A stretch of DNA of 64,000 nucleotides from Dyella sp. M7H15-1 (GCF_004114615.1 NZ_CP035300.1:1922001-1986000), one strand, 5' to 3'; counted from the first letter of the stretch, positions 7,839 through 18,106 are shown. A program made the numbers and translations. The notes: generated by a model from the letters alone, not told the origin.

Positions 7839-8426
7839 TCAGCAATTGCTAGTGCAAATCATGCTCATCGACTGAGCGCACGAGCCATGCCCCACACATC
7901 GATATCCGTCATGATCGCAACCTGGCAAAGGAAGACCTGGCATGTTACCTCCATTACATTGACCGAGGGGTGCATTAGGCATCCCCATAATTAGCCTATC
8001 CGTATCATTCATCACTCGAGCCCTTTTCATGAATGACACCGTTCGTTGAATGCCGAAGAGACTCAACACCTCATATATTTGAGATGGCGTCATCTCTGCC
8101 TCGAGGTCGGCATAGCTAAACGATGAAACCCCTTTTTCATTAAATTGAAGACTGGATAGAAAACGGCTCTTTGCCGCAGGACTTAGATAATTAAGCGGCG
8201 AGCTGTCCACGGGGGTTCTTGCAATACATGCTTTTAAATCATCGATAGCCTTAACAGGCGCCAGCTTTGCAGCAATTTCATTACTTTGCATCACATACTG
8301 GCTTGCACTTACGTCCACTTCTAAGGCAGAGACTTCAACGTTCTTCTGTGCGTAAGCTGAGAAACTTACGCTCCCTATAACCACTCCAACTACCAGTGCC
8401 GATGCTTTTATCCACGACGCTTTCAT
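7839..8426 (-). CDS. Secreted protein with Cys-rich C-terminal tail, function unknown
   Basis: A 195-residue protein with a clear signal peptide (MKASWIKASALVVGVVIGSV, cleaved near SAYA). The middle (about 40-150) is a helical region with an FGIQRTVSFMKRARVMND-type core and no recognised family. The last 40 residues hold six cysteines (in order ...QC, ...PGC, ...RC, ...SC, ...IC, ...NC-stop) with Gly/Pro between them, like a small disulfide-bonded or metal-binding peptide attached to a leader-like region. GGAGGG lies in front of the ATG. More AT-rich than the flanking genes. Upstream of, and in line with, the thioredoxin-like gene; together they form an isolated pair between housekeeping genes. 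A secreted toxin or peptide precursor is possible but unproven. Confidence 0.6.
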   Translation of the reverse strand: MKASWIKASALVVGVVIGSVSFSAYAQKNVEVSALEVDVSASQYVMQSNEIAAKLAPVKAIDDLKACIARTPVDSSPLNYLSPAAKSRFLSSLQFNEKGVSSFSYADLEAEMTPSQIYEVLSLFGIQRTVSFMKRARVMNDTDRLIMGMPNAPLGQCNGGNMPGLPLPGCDHDGYRCVGHGSCAQSMSMICTSNC

Positions 8427-8592
8427 GTTTCCCTCCTATCCCTTGCAATGCATTTCAACGGAGTCACTACATCTGGCACAGACGTACGCCAGAGAGAGGC
8501 GATTAAGAGCGGAGATCACATTCTCAAACGCCTAGCGAGCAAGCTGCTCCTGAAGCATCAATTAAAAAAATAGGGAAGAACCTAAAACGTTG

Positions 8593-9951
8593 TCAGAAAA
8601 ACCTCAATTGCTCAATGAAACGACGCGGCGCGTTTTCGAAACCGCCGTTGGACATGAACACCACATGGTCACCCACGCGTGTTTGTGATTTCAGCGTAGC
8701 AAGCAAGGCATCGACAGTGGACGCCGTGCTGGCACGGCCATGCAGCGCGTCGGTGACGCGGCTGGCATCCCATGGCAATTCAGGGCGATGCAGAAACATC
8801 ACCACATCCGCATTACTCAGCGACGGCGCAAGCGCTTCGGCGTGCGCACCCAGGCGCATGGAATTGGAGCGTGGCTCAAGCGCAACTAGAATGCGTGCCT
8901 TGCCCACTTTCGCGCGCAAACCAGCCAGCGTGGCGGCAATGGCGGTAGGGTGGTGCGCAAAATCATCATAGACGCGCACGCCGCCGACTTCGCCCACCAC
9001 TTCCATGCGACGCTTTACGCTTTCAAAAGTAGTGAATACCGGCAGCAAAGCGCGCGGATCAGCACCCGCCGCTGTTACAGCCGCCAGTGCGGCCAACGCA
9101 TTCATCACGCTGTGATCGCCCAATAACGACCACCTGATCTCGCCGATCGCCTCGCCCTTGTACTGCACAGCAAAGCTCGAACCGTCCGAAGCAATCAATG
9201 TGGCCTGCCAATCACCCTTGCCGATGCCGAAGGTTTCCACCGGCGTCCAGCAGCCCATCGCCAGCACTTCGCTCAAATATGCATCGTGCGCGTTGACGAT
9301 CAACTTGCCGTTGCCCGGCACGGTACGCACCAGATGATGGAACTGACGCTGGATCGACGCGACATCCGGGAAGATGTCCGCATGGTCGTATTCGAGATTG
9401 TTGAGAATGGCGATGCACGGACGGTAATGCACGAACTTCGAGCGCTTGTCGAAGAACGCACTGTCGTATTCATCCGCCTCGATCACGAAGTGCCGACCCT
9501 GCCCCAGCCGCGCGGAAATGCCGAAATTGCCGGGCACGCCGCCGATCAGGAACCCCGGCGCGAGCCCCGCGCTTTCCAGCAAATGCGCCAGCAGACTGGT
9601 GGTGGTGGTCTTGCCGTGCGTGCCAGCAACCGCCAGCACCTCGCGCTCGACCAGCAAGCGCTCGCCTAGCCATTGCGGGCCGGAAACGTAGCGCAGTCGC
9701 TGGTCGAGCATGTATTCGACGGCAGGATTGCCGCGCATCATGGCATTGCCGACGATGACGAGGTCAGGCGTGGGTTGCAGATACTCGGTTTTATAGCCCT
9801 GCATCAGCTCGATACCGAGTGCTTCGAGCTGCGTGCTCATCGGCGGGTAGACGTTGGCGTCGGAGCCTTCCACCGTTTCGCCGAGTTCGCGCGCCAAGGC
9901 AGCGACGCCGCCCATGAAGGTGCCGCAGATACCGAGGATGTGCAGACGCAT
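8593..9951 (-). CDS. mpl: UDP-N-acetylmuramate:L-Ala-gamma-D-Glu-meso-DAP ligase
   Basis: A 452-residue Mur-ligase family enzyme of full length. It joins recycled tripeptide L-Ala-D-Glu-mDAP to UDP-MurNAc in the cytoplasm, feeding cell-wall recycling into synthesis. The N-terminal domain begins with a dinucleotide-like motif (LHILGICGTFMGG). The ATP loop is AGTHGKTTTT at residues 109-118, followed by the central-domain motif EADEYDSAFFDKR (158-170) and NNLEYDHADIF. The pattern DEYDSAFFDKR and the total length distinguish Mpl from MurC. It starts with ATG at 9951. Between it and adk lies a dispersed repeat. Confidence 0.95.
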   Translation of the reverse strand: MRLHILGICGTFMGGVAALARELGETVEGSDANVYPPMSTQLEALGIELMQGYKTEYLQPTPDLVIVGNAMMRGNPAVEYMLDQRLRYVSGPQWLGERLLVEREVLAVAGTHGKTTTTSLLAHLLESAGLAPGFLIGGVPGNFGISARLGQGRHFVIEADEYDSAFFDKRSKFVHYRPCIAILNNLEYDHADIFPDVASIQRQFHHLVRTVPGNGKLIVNAHDAYLSEVLAMGCWTPVETFGIGKGDWQATLIASDGSSFAVQYKGEAIGEIRWSLLGDHSVMNALAALAAVTAAGADPRALLPVFTTFESVKRRMEVVGEVGGVRVYDDFAHHPTAIAATLAGLRAKVGKARILVALEPRSNSMRLGAHAEALAPSLSNADVVMFLHRPELPWDASRVTDALHGRASTASTVDALLATLKSQTRVGDHVVFMSNGGFENAPRRFIEQLRFF

Positions 9952-9982
9952 GCTATGTAAGTGTGCCTAGGCCAGATGTTAC

Positions 9983-10156
9983 CCCCTCTCCCCTCCGGGG
10001 AGAGGGTTGGGGTGAGGGGTCAATCGTGCGATACAGGCGCGCCTTTGTGATGAAGGACTACGAAATCGCCTCGAGGTGAGCTTGAAGATCATGGCAAGCG
10101 TAGCCCCTCACCCCAACCTTCTCCCCATTCTTGATCAATAACGGGGAGAGGGAGCT
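9983..10156. repeat. Dispersed CCCTCTCCC-type repeat pair (inverted)
   Basis: GGTTGGGGTGAGGGG at 10005-10019 is repeated exactly in inverse orientation at 10104-10118. Each is joined to a CCCCTCTCCC/GGGGAGAGGG hairpin (9983-10006, and GGGGAGAGGG at 10143-10152). The whole gap between mpl and adk can fold into one long stem. Related hairpins occur at 22490-22514, 39701-39826 and 63571-63597. Such elements are common in Xanthomonadaceae genomes and are usually found between genes. Confidence 0.65.
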
Positions 10157-10163
10157 AAAAGCA

Positions 10164-10748
10164 TCAGCCGCTCGCCGCCACCGTCTCGTTCGCCAGCACG
10201 CACTTCACGCGCGCGGTGACTTCATCCAGCTTACCCACGCCGTCCACCACCTGCAGCTTGCCGCGGCGAGCGTAGAAATCGGCCACCGGCGCGGTCTGTT
10301 CGGCATAGACCTTCAGACGGTCGCGGACCACGACCGGATCGTCGTCCTTGCGGTGCTCGGCGGCGAAGCGGATTTCGCAGCGCTTGATGATCACTTCGCT
10401 CTGCACTTCCAGCTTCACCACGGCATCCAGCGGCTGGCCGATCTTGGTGAGCAGGTGATCCAACGCGTCGGCCTGCGCGAGGTTGCGCGGATAGCCGTCG
10501 AGGATGAAGCCGGCTTTGGCGTCCGCTTGCGCGAAGCGCTCTTCCAGCATGCCCAGCAGCAGGTCGTCGGAAACGAGCTGGCCGGCATCCATGACCGCCT
10601 TGGCCTTGAGGCCAAGTGGCGTACCCGCCTTGACCGCTGCACGCAGCATGTCGCCGGTCGAAATGTGCGGCACGCCGAGTTCGTCTTTCAGCCGGATTGC
10701 CTGGGTACCCTTGCCCGAACCGGGCGCACCAAGGAGGACAAGTCGCAT
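10164..10748 (-). CDS. adk: Adenylate kinase, short (LID-less) form
   Basis: A 194-residue nucleoside monophosphate kinase that interconverts ATP, ADP and AMP. The P-loop GAPGSGKGT lies at residues 7-15, the AMP-binding motif STGDMLR follows, and DGYPRNLAQADALD is the second AMP/Arg motif. Where most bacterial enzymes carry a LID of about 30 residues, this one has only RFAAEHRKDDDPVVVRDRL, so it is the short form usual in Xanthomonadales. The start is placed at ATG 10748 (MRLVLLGAPG), four codons inside the longest frame, because the P-loop strand begins there. Confidence 0.95.
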   Translation of the reverse strand: MRLVLLGAPGSGKGTQAIRLKDELGVPHISTGDMLRAAVKAGTPLGLKAKAVMDAGQLVSDDLLLGMLEERFAQADAKAGFILDGYPRNLAQADALDHLLTKIGQPLDAVVKLEVQSEVIIKRCEIRFAAEHRKDDDPVVVRDRLKVYAEQTAPVADFYARRGKLQVVDGVGKLDEVTARVKCVLANETVAASG

Positions 10749-10954
10749 ATGACTCCACAAGATCCCAAGTTCTGCCGCACACTGCGGCAGTTACGTGAGG
10801 ACTACTTAGATGAATGCAGGTCAAGGTAACGTCTGTGTTGAGCGACGTCAAACGACGCACGTCCCGATTTCACGCCAAGTGGCTGATAAATATCCGATCC
10901 GTGACTGGAGTCATGTTGTCACATACCACCTGAAAATCGCCCGGAGAATGCCTG

Positions 10955-12226
10955 ATGAAATCCAAAGCCCACCCTGCCACTGGCCGCCTTCTGTACGCCC
11001 AATCCGGCGGGGTGACTGCCGTGATCAATGCGACAGCGGCGGGTGTCATCCAGAACGCCCGCGCTCATGGCATCAGGGTCTATGCGGCACGCAACGGCAT
11101 CCTTGGCGCCTTGCGCGAAGATCTGATCGACACCGGCAAGGAAACCACCGCTGCCATCGAAGCCCTTCGCCACACGCCGGGTGGCGCCTTCGGCTCCTGT
11201 CGGTACAAGCTGAAATCACTGGAAACCCATCGCGCCGAATACGAACGACTGATCGACGTGCTGCGCGTGCACGACATCCGCTGGTTTCTTTATAACGGCG
11301 GCAACGATTCGGCTGATACCGCGCTGAAGATTTCCCAGCTCGGCAAGGCCATGGGCTACGACATTCGCTGCATTGGCGTCCCCAAGACGGTGGACAACGA
11401 TCTCGTCGTCACCGACTGCTGCCCAGGCTTTGGCTCGGTGGCGAAGTACACCGCCGTGTCCACGCTGGAGGCCAGCCTGGATGTGGCCTCGATGGCGGAT
11501 ACCTCGACCAAGGTATTCATCCTAGAAGTGATGGGTCGCCACGCAGGCTGGATCGCCGCTGCCTCGGGACTTGCCGGCGAAGGTGCCGACGCACCACCAC
11601 ACATCATCCTGTTCCCGGAACGCGTGTTCGACGAAGCCGCCTTTCTCGCCAAGGTGAAAGCCACGGTCGAACGCGTGGGTTGGTGTACGGTGGTTGCATC
11701 CGAAGGTATTCGCAATACGCAAGGCCAATTCCTGGCCGAAGCTGGCACGCACGATGCGTTCGGTCATACCCAGCTCGGTGGTGTCGCACCGGTGCTCGCG
11801 GCGCTGGTGAAGGAAAAACTTGGCTACAAGTATCACTGGGCCTTGCCAGATTACCTGCAACGCTCGGCGCGCCACATGGCTTCCAAGACGGATGCCGACC
11901 AGGCGTATGCGGTAGGTAAGGCTGCCGTGGACTACGCGCTGGCGGGCATGAATGCGGTCATGCCTGTCATCGTGCGAACGTCCGATTCGCCTTATCGCTG
12001 GAAAATCGAATCCGCTGCGCTGGACAAGATCGCCAATCGCGAGAAAAAGATGCCAATGGGTTTTCTCACACGTGATGGCTTCGGCATCACTGCCGCGGCG
12101 CGGCGTTATCTCGCACCCTTGATTCAAGGGGAAGCGTCACCGCCTTATGGGCGTGATGGCTTGCCGAAATATGTGCAATTGAAGAACGCAGCCGTGTCGC
12201 GCAAGCTGCCCGTCTTCAACACGTAA
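10955..12226 (+). CDS. pfp: Pyrophosphate-type 6-phosphofructokinase
   Basis: A 423-residue phosphofructokinase converting fructose 6-phosphate to the 1,6-bisphosphate, with pyrophosphate as the probable phosphoryl donor. The active-site signature is GGNDSADT (115-122), with Asp instead of the Gly found in ATP enzymes. PKTVDND (143-149) carries the Lys that marks PPi-dependent enzymes, and MGRHAGW is the substrate motif. The reaction is reversible, so one enzyme can serve glycolysis and gluconeogenesis. CGGAGAA precedes ATG 10955 by eight bases. It lies about 4 kb from hppA and 9.5 kb from ppa, both pyrophosphate enzymes. It converges on the large FkbM/TPR gene with only 16 bp between stops. 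Confidence 0.9.
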   Translation: MKSKAHPATGRLLYAQSGGVTAVINATAAGVIQNARAHGIRVYAARNGILGALREDLIDTGKETTAAIEALRHTPGGAFGSCRYKLKSLETHRAEYERLIDVLRVHDIRWFLYNGGNDSADTALKISQLGKAMGYDIRCIGVPKTVDNDLVVTDCCPGFGSVAKYTAVSTLEASLDVASMADTSTKVFILEVMGRHAGWIAAASGLAGEGADAPPHIILFPERVFDEAAFLAKVKATVERVGWCTVVASEGIRNTQGQFLAEAGTHDAFGHTQLGGVAPVLAALVKEKLGYKYHWALPDYLQRSARHMASKTDADQAYAVGKAAVDYALAGMNAVMPVIVRTSDSPYRWKIESAALDKIANREKKMPMGFLTRDGFGITAAARRYLAPLIQGEASPPYGRDGLPKYVQLKNAAVSRKLPVFNT

Positions 12227-12242
12227 GGACTTTAGGCCGGCA

Positions 12243-15200
12243 TCATCGACGATACCGATTTCGGGCTTGCCGAAGATAGCGCTGATTGCGCTGGAGCGAC
12301 TCGTCGTCGCCGTATTCCATCCAGCGGTGATGCGCTTCACGCCATGCGTCAAGCCATGCTTCCGGGAAGTTATTGTCGGCCCTCAGCCATGCCGCCTCAA
12401 AATCAAGGCAGGCTTCGGCGAACTGATCATCGCGATAGGCACTGATTGCCAGCAGTCCAATCAGCTCTACGTCGCCCGGGGCAATCACTCGCAGGCACTT
12501 GGCATAGACGCGGCGTTCCTCATCTTCATGCATCCCCAACAATGCCCTCAGCGCGCAACCCAGCGCAGGTATGGAGAGTGACGGCACCGCGGTAAGCGGG
12601 CGTGCCAGTTTGAGCGCGCGAGCATAGGCACTCCCTTGCTCGACTGGTCCCTCGGCCAACTCCGCTTGTTGCAATGCTAGCTTGCTGGCCTGCAGGCGCA
12701 GCGTGTCGCTGGCCATATCCAGTCGCGGCTCGAGAACGGCAGTCGTTCGCTCCAGCAAATCTCGCTTGCCCGACTCACTCTCGATCGAAAGTCGACCATT
12801 CACCATCTTGATCCATGCCATGGCGTAGAGGCTGTCGGCCGAATCGCTCTCGATGAGTCTCCCAAGCACCTGATCTACTTCATCGTAACGCTCCCGCGCT
12901 GCGCTACCGACCAACGGCTCAGCCATCGCGCATAGTAGCTCGACCCACGCCGTCAGCACATCAGGCGATTGTTCGCAGGACATCATCTCCGCATAATCGG
13001 CATGCAGTTCGCGCAAACGCAGTCGTCGAGCGGCGACATTGGGATGCGTGTAATGCACCTCTTTCAGCTCGGCCCGCAACAAGGCTGCCTGCCAACGCGG
13101 ACGATCCGGCGTACCGACGCATGCAGCCAGACCGAGGCGCAATATGACGATGCATTCCTGCAAGCGGCTGGATATTTCCGCAGCGGTCATTCCCGGAATC
13201 TCCGCGCCCAGCAACTTTTGCAGCGACCATGCAACACCCGAATCTTCCGTTGCATCCATAGCTAGCGCTTCGCGCAGCACGTTCTCCGCCTCGGCAATGG
13301 CATTAGCGTCCACAGTCGGTTCCAGCAGGGCATGTCGACTCATGGCATCCCCAAGCATGCCTAGCTGGATCAGGCGCATGGCGTTGTTCGTCATGTCGAA
13401 GCCGTTCAAGGCATTGATGCAGGATTGAAGCAGCATCCCTTGCGCTATTTCGTCAAGTTCGCGGTCGACCTGCGCAATCAGGCAATGCCCAAGACGCAGC
13501 CGTGCTATGGCAGCTTCCGGCGTGATGGCCAGATATGCCTCCAACGCACGGGCGGCCGCCGCATAATCCGCACCGTGCCGATTGAGGTGGATCATTTGCC
13601 AGCGGATATCCGCGTGAAGCTCAGCAAGCTCCAACGGCGCAGGGTGGGGATGATCAAGGTAATAGACATCCACAAACGGATGCCACTGCTCAGCGCACAT
13701 CGATATCTGCGGCTCGCCATTCAGTCCTTTTTCTTGGAGATAGGGTTCGATTATCGCAAGCGCCTGTTCTGGCTCGCCTTGCTCCAACAACACGGTGGCG
13801 CGCCGCAAATCCCTGGCGGGTGAATGGCCATGGTTCTCCGCCCGGGTCGAGGAGACAGGCATGGCATCGAAGGCTAGCGGCTTCATATCAATCACAAGAT
13901 CGATGTCGAGCACGTGCTGTGTACCAGCAGAATCGTCCGGTATTGGCTCGGTTACAGGAGCGATGCTGTCATCCCGCGATGCAACTACCGTATCCACTGA
14001 TGGATGTTGAGATATGTCGCGCTCATCTGGATCTGTGAGTGTCCACTCCGAGGTCGTGAAGGGATCTACATGGCGCTCTCTTGATGCAGATGGCAAGTTC
14101 GCCATACGCTTGTGGCGTTTAAGCAGCACGACGCTCAATAAGACGCCAAGCGCCAATCCGATTAAAAACATCAAAGTCAACAACACGTATGAAGTCCTCG
14201 TAACAACAGGCGTTATCCGCTCCTCCGACGCGGGCGTTGCGTAACTCGTGAGAGCACGCTGCTGACCCGGAGCCGACACATTCGCTGCCATCGGCTCGCC
14301 CGGCGATGACGTTACAAAGGCCGGACTGCTGGAATCAGCAGACCCATTGTTGGAAGCCGTTTCAACAGGCGCTTCTGCGAGGGTGTTCGCTACATGCCTG
14401 GCAGCCGGATCGGCTGTGTTGGCCGCACCCGAAGCAACGGAATGACTCTCATCATCGACCTCCGTTTGCGTATCCGCAGGGCGCCACCCTGTCTGCTCAC
14501 TCGCGAACGGCGAGTGCAAGCTTGCGATGTCATCGTCCCGCCAGGCTGCAACCTGAGGCAGTTCGGAATGCTGATCCGTTTGTTTCCTCGCCGAACTGGC
14601 TGGCGGGACAACGCACGCTGCGATGCCAATACTGAAAGCCGCAACGATCAGTATCGGGATGTACAGCAAAAACCGCGATGACTTCGGCCGTGCCTTGTCG
14701 CTTTCAGGGCATTGCCTTGTGTTGTCGCAATGCCCCATGGCACGTGCTCGCTCAGAGTTCTGGCAAGTGTCCAAACTCGGCTGGCGCGTCGCGATCACGT
14801 TCTGGTGCGTCCAGCCTGGGAAGATATTGAGCTTGTTACCGGAGAGATTGGCCGAGTTATACAGGTAAGGAAGATGCGACCAGCAGCGATAACCGTGTGC
14901 CTTCAACGTTTCAATCTCGGTTACGGCCAACTCCATCGTCGACAGTCGAAAATAGATGGCAGGCTTGTGCTGACGCAGCGCCTCGACCGCGCCAGCAAGT
15001 ACCGAAATCAGCGTACCTGGTGCATTCACCTTCAAAAGATGCAAATTGGGCAGCTCCAGCGAATCCACTGCAACCATATGCGTGCGCTCTTCCGGCTGAT
15101 CATTCGAGGATGCGAGCTCCAATTTCCCGGAGCGTTCGCCCAGACCGACATGGTGCGGATAGACATTGCGCAAGTTATTGAGGCCCACGGCGTTGCACAA

Positions 15201-15548
15201 TGCAATATGCTCCAGGCGACGCGGCTCGGCCACATGCACTTGACCGCTGTCGCCAACCAGGGCCGACAGATACAAGGTATGCACGCCATACTCGGCTCCA
15301 TACTGCAATGCCACGCTGCCTTCGTCCAACAACATACCGATGACATCCAGTTCCTGTTCCATCCATTCGCCGTATTTGGAAAGCGAACGGGTCACTACAT
15401 CGTCCGATTTACGGGTCTGCAAGATGCCATAACGCGTACTCCAGAGAGGGACACTCCCCACCCTGGCAGGCGCCTTGGCTGATGTCTGGGTCGCAACGAC
15501 TATCTCGGACACCGTAGTTTCGCTCGCGTCGATTTCTTCATGGCTCAT
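12243..15548 (-). CDS. Large membrane protein: degenerate FkbM-like domain plus TPR-like C-terminus
   Basis: A protein of about 1101 residues with an unusual layout. Residues 70-250 resemble an FkbM-type SAM methyltransferase (GVHTLYLSALVGDSG, AVDSLELPNLHLLK, AGAVEALRQHKPAIYF), but the key acidic positions are altered: LDVGAN reads LQYGAE and KIDVEG reads KVNAPG. Two membrane segments follow, at about 292-315 and 453-476, enclosing some 135 residues rich in Ala, Ser, Thr and Pro. The C-terminal 600 residues are helical and TPR-like (ATVLLEQGEPEQALAIIEPY is one clear unit). The second half recalls FimV-type polar or pilus proteins, without a visible LysM. ATG 15548 has GGGGAG seven bases upstream; the frame is open 54 bp further. 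Divergent from hppA. Function unknown; the methyltransferase-like part is probably catalytically dead and used for binding. Confidence 0.7.
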   Translation of the reverse strand: MSHEEIDASETTVSEIVVATQTSAKAPARVGSVPLWSTRYGILQTRKSDDVVTRSLSKYGEWMEQELDVIGMLLDEGSVALQYGAEYGVHTLYLSALVGDSGQVHVAEPRRLEHIALCNAVGLNNLRNVYPHHVGLGERSGKLELASSNDQPEERTHMVAVDSLELPNLHLLKVNAPGTLISVLAGAVEALRQHKPAIYFRLSTMELAVTEIETLKAHGYRCWSHLPYLYNSANLSGNKLNIFPGWTHQNVIATRQPSLDTCQNSERARAMGHCDNTRQCPESDKARPKSSRFLLYIPILIVAAFSIGIAACVVPPASSARKQTDQHSELPQVAAWRDDDIASLHSPFASEQTGWRPADTQTEVDDESHSVASGAANTADPAARHVANTLAEAPVETASNNGSADSSSPAFVTSSPGEPMAANVSAPGQQRALTSYATPASEERITPVVTRTSYVLLTLMFLIGLALGVLLSVVLLKRHKRMANLPSASRERHVDPFTTSEWTLTDPDERDISQHPSVDTVVASRDDSIAPVTEPIPDDSAGTQHVLDIDLVIDMKPLAFDAMPVSSTRAENHGHSPARDLRRATVLLEQGEPEQALAIIEPYLQEKGLNGEPQISMCAEQWHPFVDVYYLDHPHPAPLELAELHADIRWQMIHLNRHGADYAAAARALEAYLAITPEAAIARLRLGHCLIAQVDRELDEIAQGMLLQSCINALNGFDMTNNAMRLIQLGMLGDAMSRHALLEPTVDANAIAEAENVLREALAMDATEDSGVAWSLQKLLGAEIPGMTAAEISSRLQECIVILRLGLAACVGTPDRPRWQAALLRAELKEVHYTHPNVAARRLRLRELHADYAEMMSCEQSPDVLTAWVELLCAMAEPLVGSAARERYDEVDQVLGRLIESDSADSLYAMAWIKMVNGRLSIESESGKRDLLERTTAVLEPRLDMASDTLRLQASKLALQQAELAEGPVEQGSAYARALKLARPLTAVPSLSIPALGCALRALLGMHEDEERRVYAKCLRVIAPGDVELIGLLAISAYRDDQFAEACLDFEAAWLRADNNFPEAWLDAWREAHHRWMEYGDDESLQRNQRYLRQARNRYRR

Positions 15549-16078
15549 GAAATGGCTCCCCATTGAAGTGAAAGTATGGATGATAGGAATGCATCGAAAC
15601 ACCAGCCGGCGCTGGACGGCGCGATGGCCAATCGAAGCCTTGCAACAGGCAGCCGCCCATCACGCTACTGAAAGGACGAAAGCAGGTTAATCAGCCGCCC
15701 TGACATGGCATATGGGACGATGCTTAAATGATTTTTTAGAATTCTTTATGGATTTTCCTTGCAAGGTGCGAGGCCCAGACCTGTCACGGCAGTCAGCTGC
15801 ATCAGCTTCCCATAACGCTTCTTTCTAGATGAAGCCCCATGCGGTATTTAGTCGCTCCCTTCCTCGTGCCATAGGACACTCAATAAGGAAGGAGCTCAGA
15901 CAGGATGCACACGCCGGGCTACATCAGCGCTTTGCGCAGACCACTGCCAGCCGCTGCGCCGCACAACACGAAATCCGCATGCCTCTGCCTATACTCTGGC
16001 CAACACCTGCAATGAGGTGATGACGCTGGCTGCACGCCGCAGCCGGCACGATGGTTCACAACTGATGGGGAGGCAACG
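15549..16078. other. Intergenic region between divergent genes
   Basis: 530 bp with no convincing gene on either strand. It must hold the promoters of the FkbM/TPR gene (minus) and hppA (plus). The only structure I see is an imperfect inverted repeat, GCTCCCTTCCT (15854-15864) against AGGAAGGAGC (15886-15895). A run around 15725-15765 is noticeably AT-rich and may include promoter elements. The hppA ribosome site GGGGAGG is at 16067. Confidence 0.4.
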
Positions 16079-18106
16079 ATGCTGCAGCAGTATGGCTTGT
16101 GGATCGCGTTGGCTTGCGCGATCGTGGCAATTTTGTACGGGGCGTTTTCGGTACGTTGGGTGCTGGCGAAGTCGCCAGGCAACGAACGGATGCAACAGAT
16201 TGCCTCGGCTATTCAGGAAGGCGCACGCGCTTATCTCAATCGTCAGTACCGCACGATCGCCCTGGTGGGGTTGATACTGCTGATCATCATTGGCTTTGCG
16301 CTGGATTGGGGCACGGCGATTGGTTTTGCCATCGGCGCGATCCTTTCAGGTGCCACGGGCTACATCGGCATGAATGTCTCGGTGCGGGCCAATGTACGCA
16401 CCGCCGAGGCAGCACGTGGCGGCCTGGCATCCGCGCTGAATGTCGCTTTCCGGGGCGGCGCGATCACCGGCATGCTCGTCGTAGGACTGGCGCTGCTCGG
16501 TGTCACGGGCTACTACGCCGCGCTGATTCACTTCGGCTATGACACGGAACGTGCCTTGCACGCCATGGTAGGCCTGGCCTTCGGCTCCTCGTTGATCTCG
16601 ATCTTTGCGCGTCTGGGCGGCGGCATTTTCACCAAAGGTGCCGATGTTGGCGCGGATCTGGTCGGCAAGGTCGAAGCCGGCATTCCGGAGGATGATCCAC
16701 GCAACCCCGCTGTCATCGCCGATAACGTGGGTGACAACGTCGGCGACTGCGCCGGCATGGCGGCGGACTTGTTCGAGACCTATGCGGTCACGCTGATCGC
16801 CAGCATGTTGCTGGGCGGCGTGCTTGGTGATCAGGCTGGGTCGAATTCGGTGTTGTATCCGTTGCTGCTCGGTGGTGCTTCGATCATCGCGTCAGTGATT
16901 GGCACGTTCTTCGTACGCGCCGGGGTCGGTGGCAAGATCATGAGCGCGCTTTACAAGGGCGTGATTGTATCGGGCGTGCTGGCTGCGCTCGCGTTCTGGC
17001 CGATCACGTCCATCCTGATGGCCGATGCCACGTTGGGTGTCACCCGCCTGTACGGCAGCGCGCTGATTGGCTTGGTGCTGACAGCGGTGATCGTGGTGAT
17101 TACCGAGTACTACACCGCCACGGAATATGGCCCCGTGCGCCATGTAGCCCAATCATCCACGACTGGTCATGCCACCAACATCATCGCCGGTATTGGTGTC
17201 TCCATGAAATCGACGGCACTGCCGGTGCTCGCTGTGTGTGCAGCGATCTGGGGTGCGTTTGTGCTGGCAGGCCTGTATGGCATCGCGGTTGCCGCCACCG
17301 CCATGTTGTCGATGACAGGCATGATCGTCGCGCTCGATGCCTACGGTCCGATCACCGATAACGCCGGTGGCATCGCCGAAATGGCCGAGCTGCCTGCAGA
17401 AGTGCGCGGCGTAACGGATCCGCTCGATGCCGTAGGCAACACCACCAAGGCGGTCACCAAAGGTTACGCGATCGGTTCGGCAGGTCTGGCGGCGTTAGTG
17501 CTGTTCGCCGACTACACGCACCGTCTTGCGCTGGATCATCCAGGACACACATTTACCTTCGATCTCTCCGATCACCGCGTGATCGTCGGTCTGCTGATCG
17601 GTGGCTTGATTCCATACCTGTTCGGCGCCATGGCGATGGAGGCGGTCGGTCGTTCGGCGGGTGCGGTGGTGGAAGAGGTGCGCCGTCAGTTCCGCGAAAT
17701 CGCCGGTATCATGCAAGGCACGACCAAACCCGATTACTCGCGTGCGGTGGACATGCTGACCAAGTCGGCGATCAAGGAGATGATGATTCCGTCGCTGCTG
17801 CCGGTGCTGATCCCGATCCTGGTCGGGTTTCTGCTGGGACCGGTGGCACTGGGCGGCTTGCTGATCGGCACCATCGTCACCGGCCTGTTCGTGGCGATCT
17901 CGATGACCACTGGTGGCGGTGCCTGGGACAACGCAAAGAAGTACATCGAAGACGGTCATTTCGGTGGCAAGGGCTCCGATGCCCACAAGGCCGCTGTCAC
18001 TGGCGATACGGTGGGCGATCCTTATAAGGATACTGCCGGTCCTGCAGTAAATCCGCTGATCAAGATCATCAATATCGTGGCACTGTTGCTTATCCCGCTG
18101 CTCTAG
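16079..18106 (+). CDS. hppA: Membrane-bound proton-translocating pyrophosphatase
   Basis: A 675-residue, roughly 16-helix inner-membrane pump that couples PPi hydrolysis to proton export. The substrate site is clear: [20 protein letters not shown], followed by [20 protein letters not shown]. The second conserved block [17 protein letters not shown] is also present. In GNTTKA the Lys (residue 457) replaces the Ala of potassium-dependent enzymes, so this should be the K+-independent type. A third block near the C-terminus ([14 protein letters not shown], then [18 protein letters not shown]) completes the active site. GGGGAGG precedes ATG 16079. The TAG stop lies within the left end of a structured repeat element, so the last codons may have been reshaped by its insertion. 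Confidence 0.97.
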   Translation: MLQQYGLWIALACAIVAILYGAFSVRWVLAKSPGNERMQQIASAIQEGARAYLNRQYRTIALVGLILLIIIGFALDWGTAIGFAIGAILSGATGYIGMNVSVRANVRTAEAARGGLASALNVAFRGGAITGMLVVGLALLGVTGYYAALIHFGYDTERALHAMVGLAFGSSLISIFARLGGGIFTKGADVGADLVGKVEAGIPEDDPRNPAVIADNVGDNVGDCAGMAADLFETYAVTLIASMLLGGVLGDQAGSNSVLYPLLLGGASIIASVIGTFFVRAGVGGKIMSALYKGVIVSGVLAALAFWPITSILMADATLGVTRLYGSALIGLVLTAVIVVITEYYTATEYGPVRHVAQSSTTGHATNIIAGIGVSMKSTALPVLAVCAAIWGAFVLAGLYGIAVAATAMLSMTGMIVALDAYGPITDNAGGIAEMAELPAEVRGVTDPLDAVGNTTKAVTKGYAIGSAGLAALVLFADYTHRLALDHPGHTFTFDLSDHRVIVGLLIGGLIPYLFGAMAMEAVGRSAGAVVEEVRRQFREIAGIMQGTTKPDYSRAVDMLTKSAIKEMMIPSLLPVLIPILVGFLLGPVALGGLLIGTIVTGLFVAISMTTGGGAWDNAKKYIEDGHFGGKGSDAHKAAVTGDTVGDPYKDTAGPAVNPLIKIINIVALLLIPLL

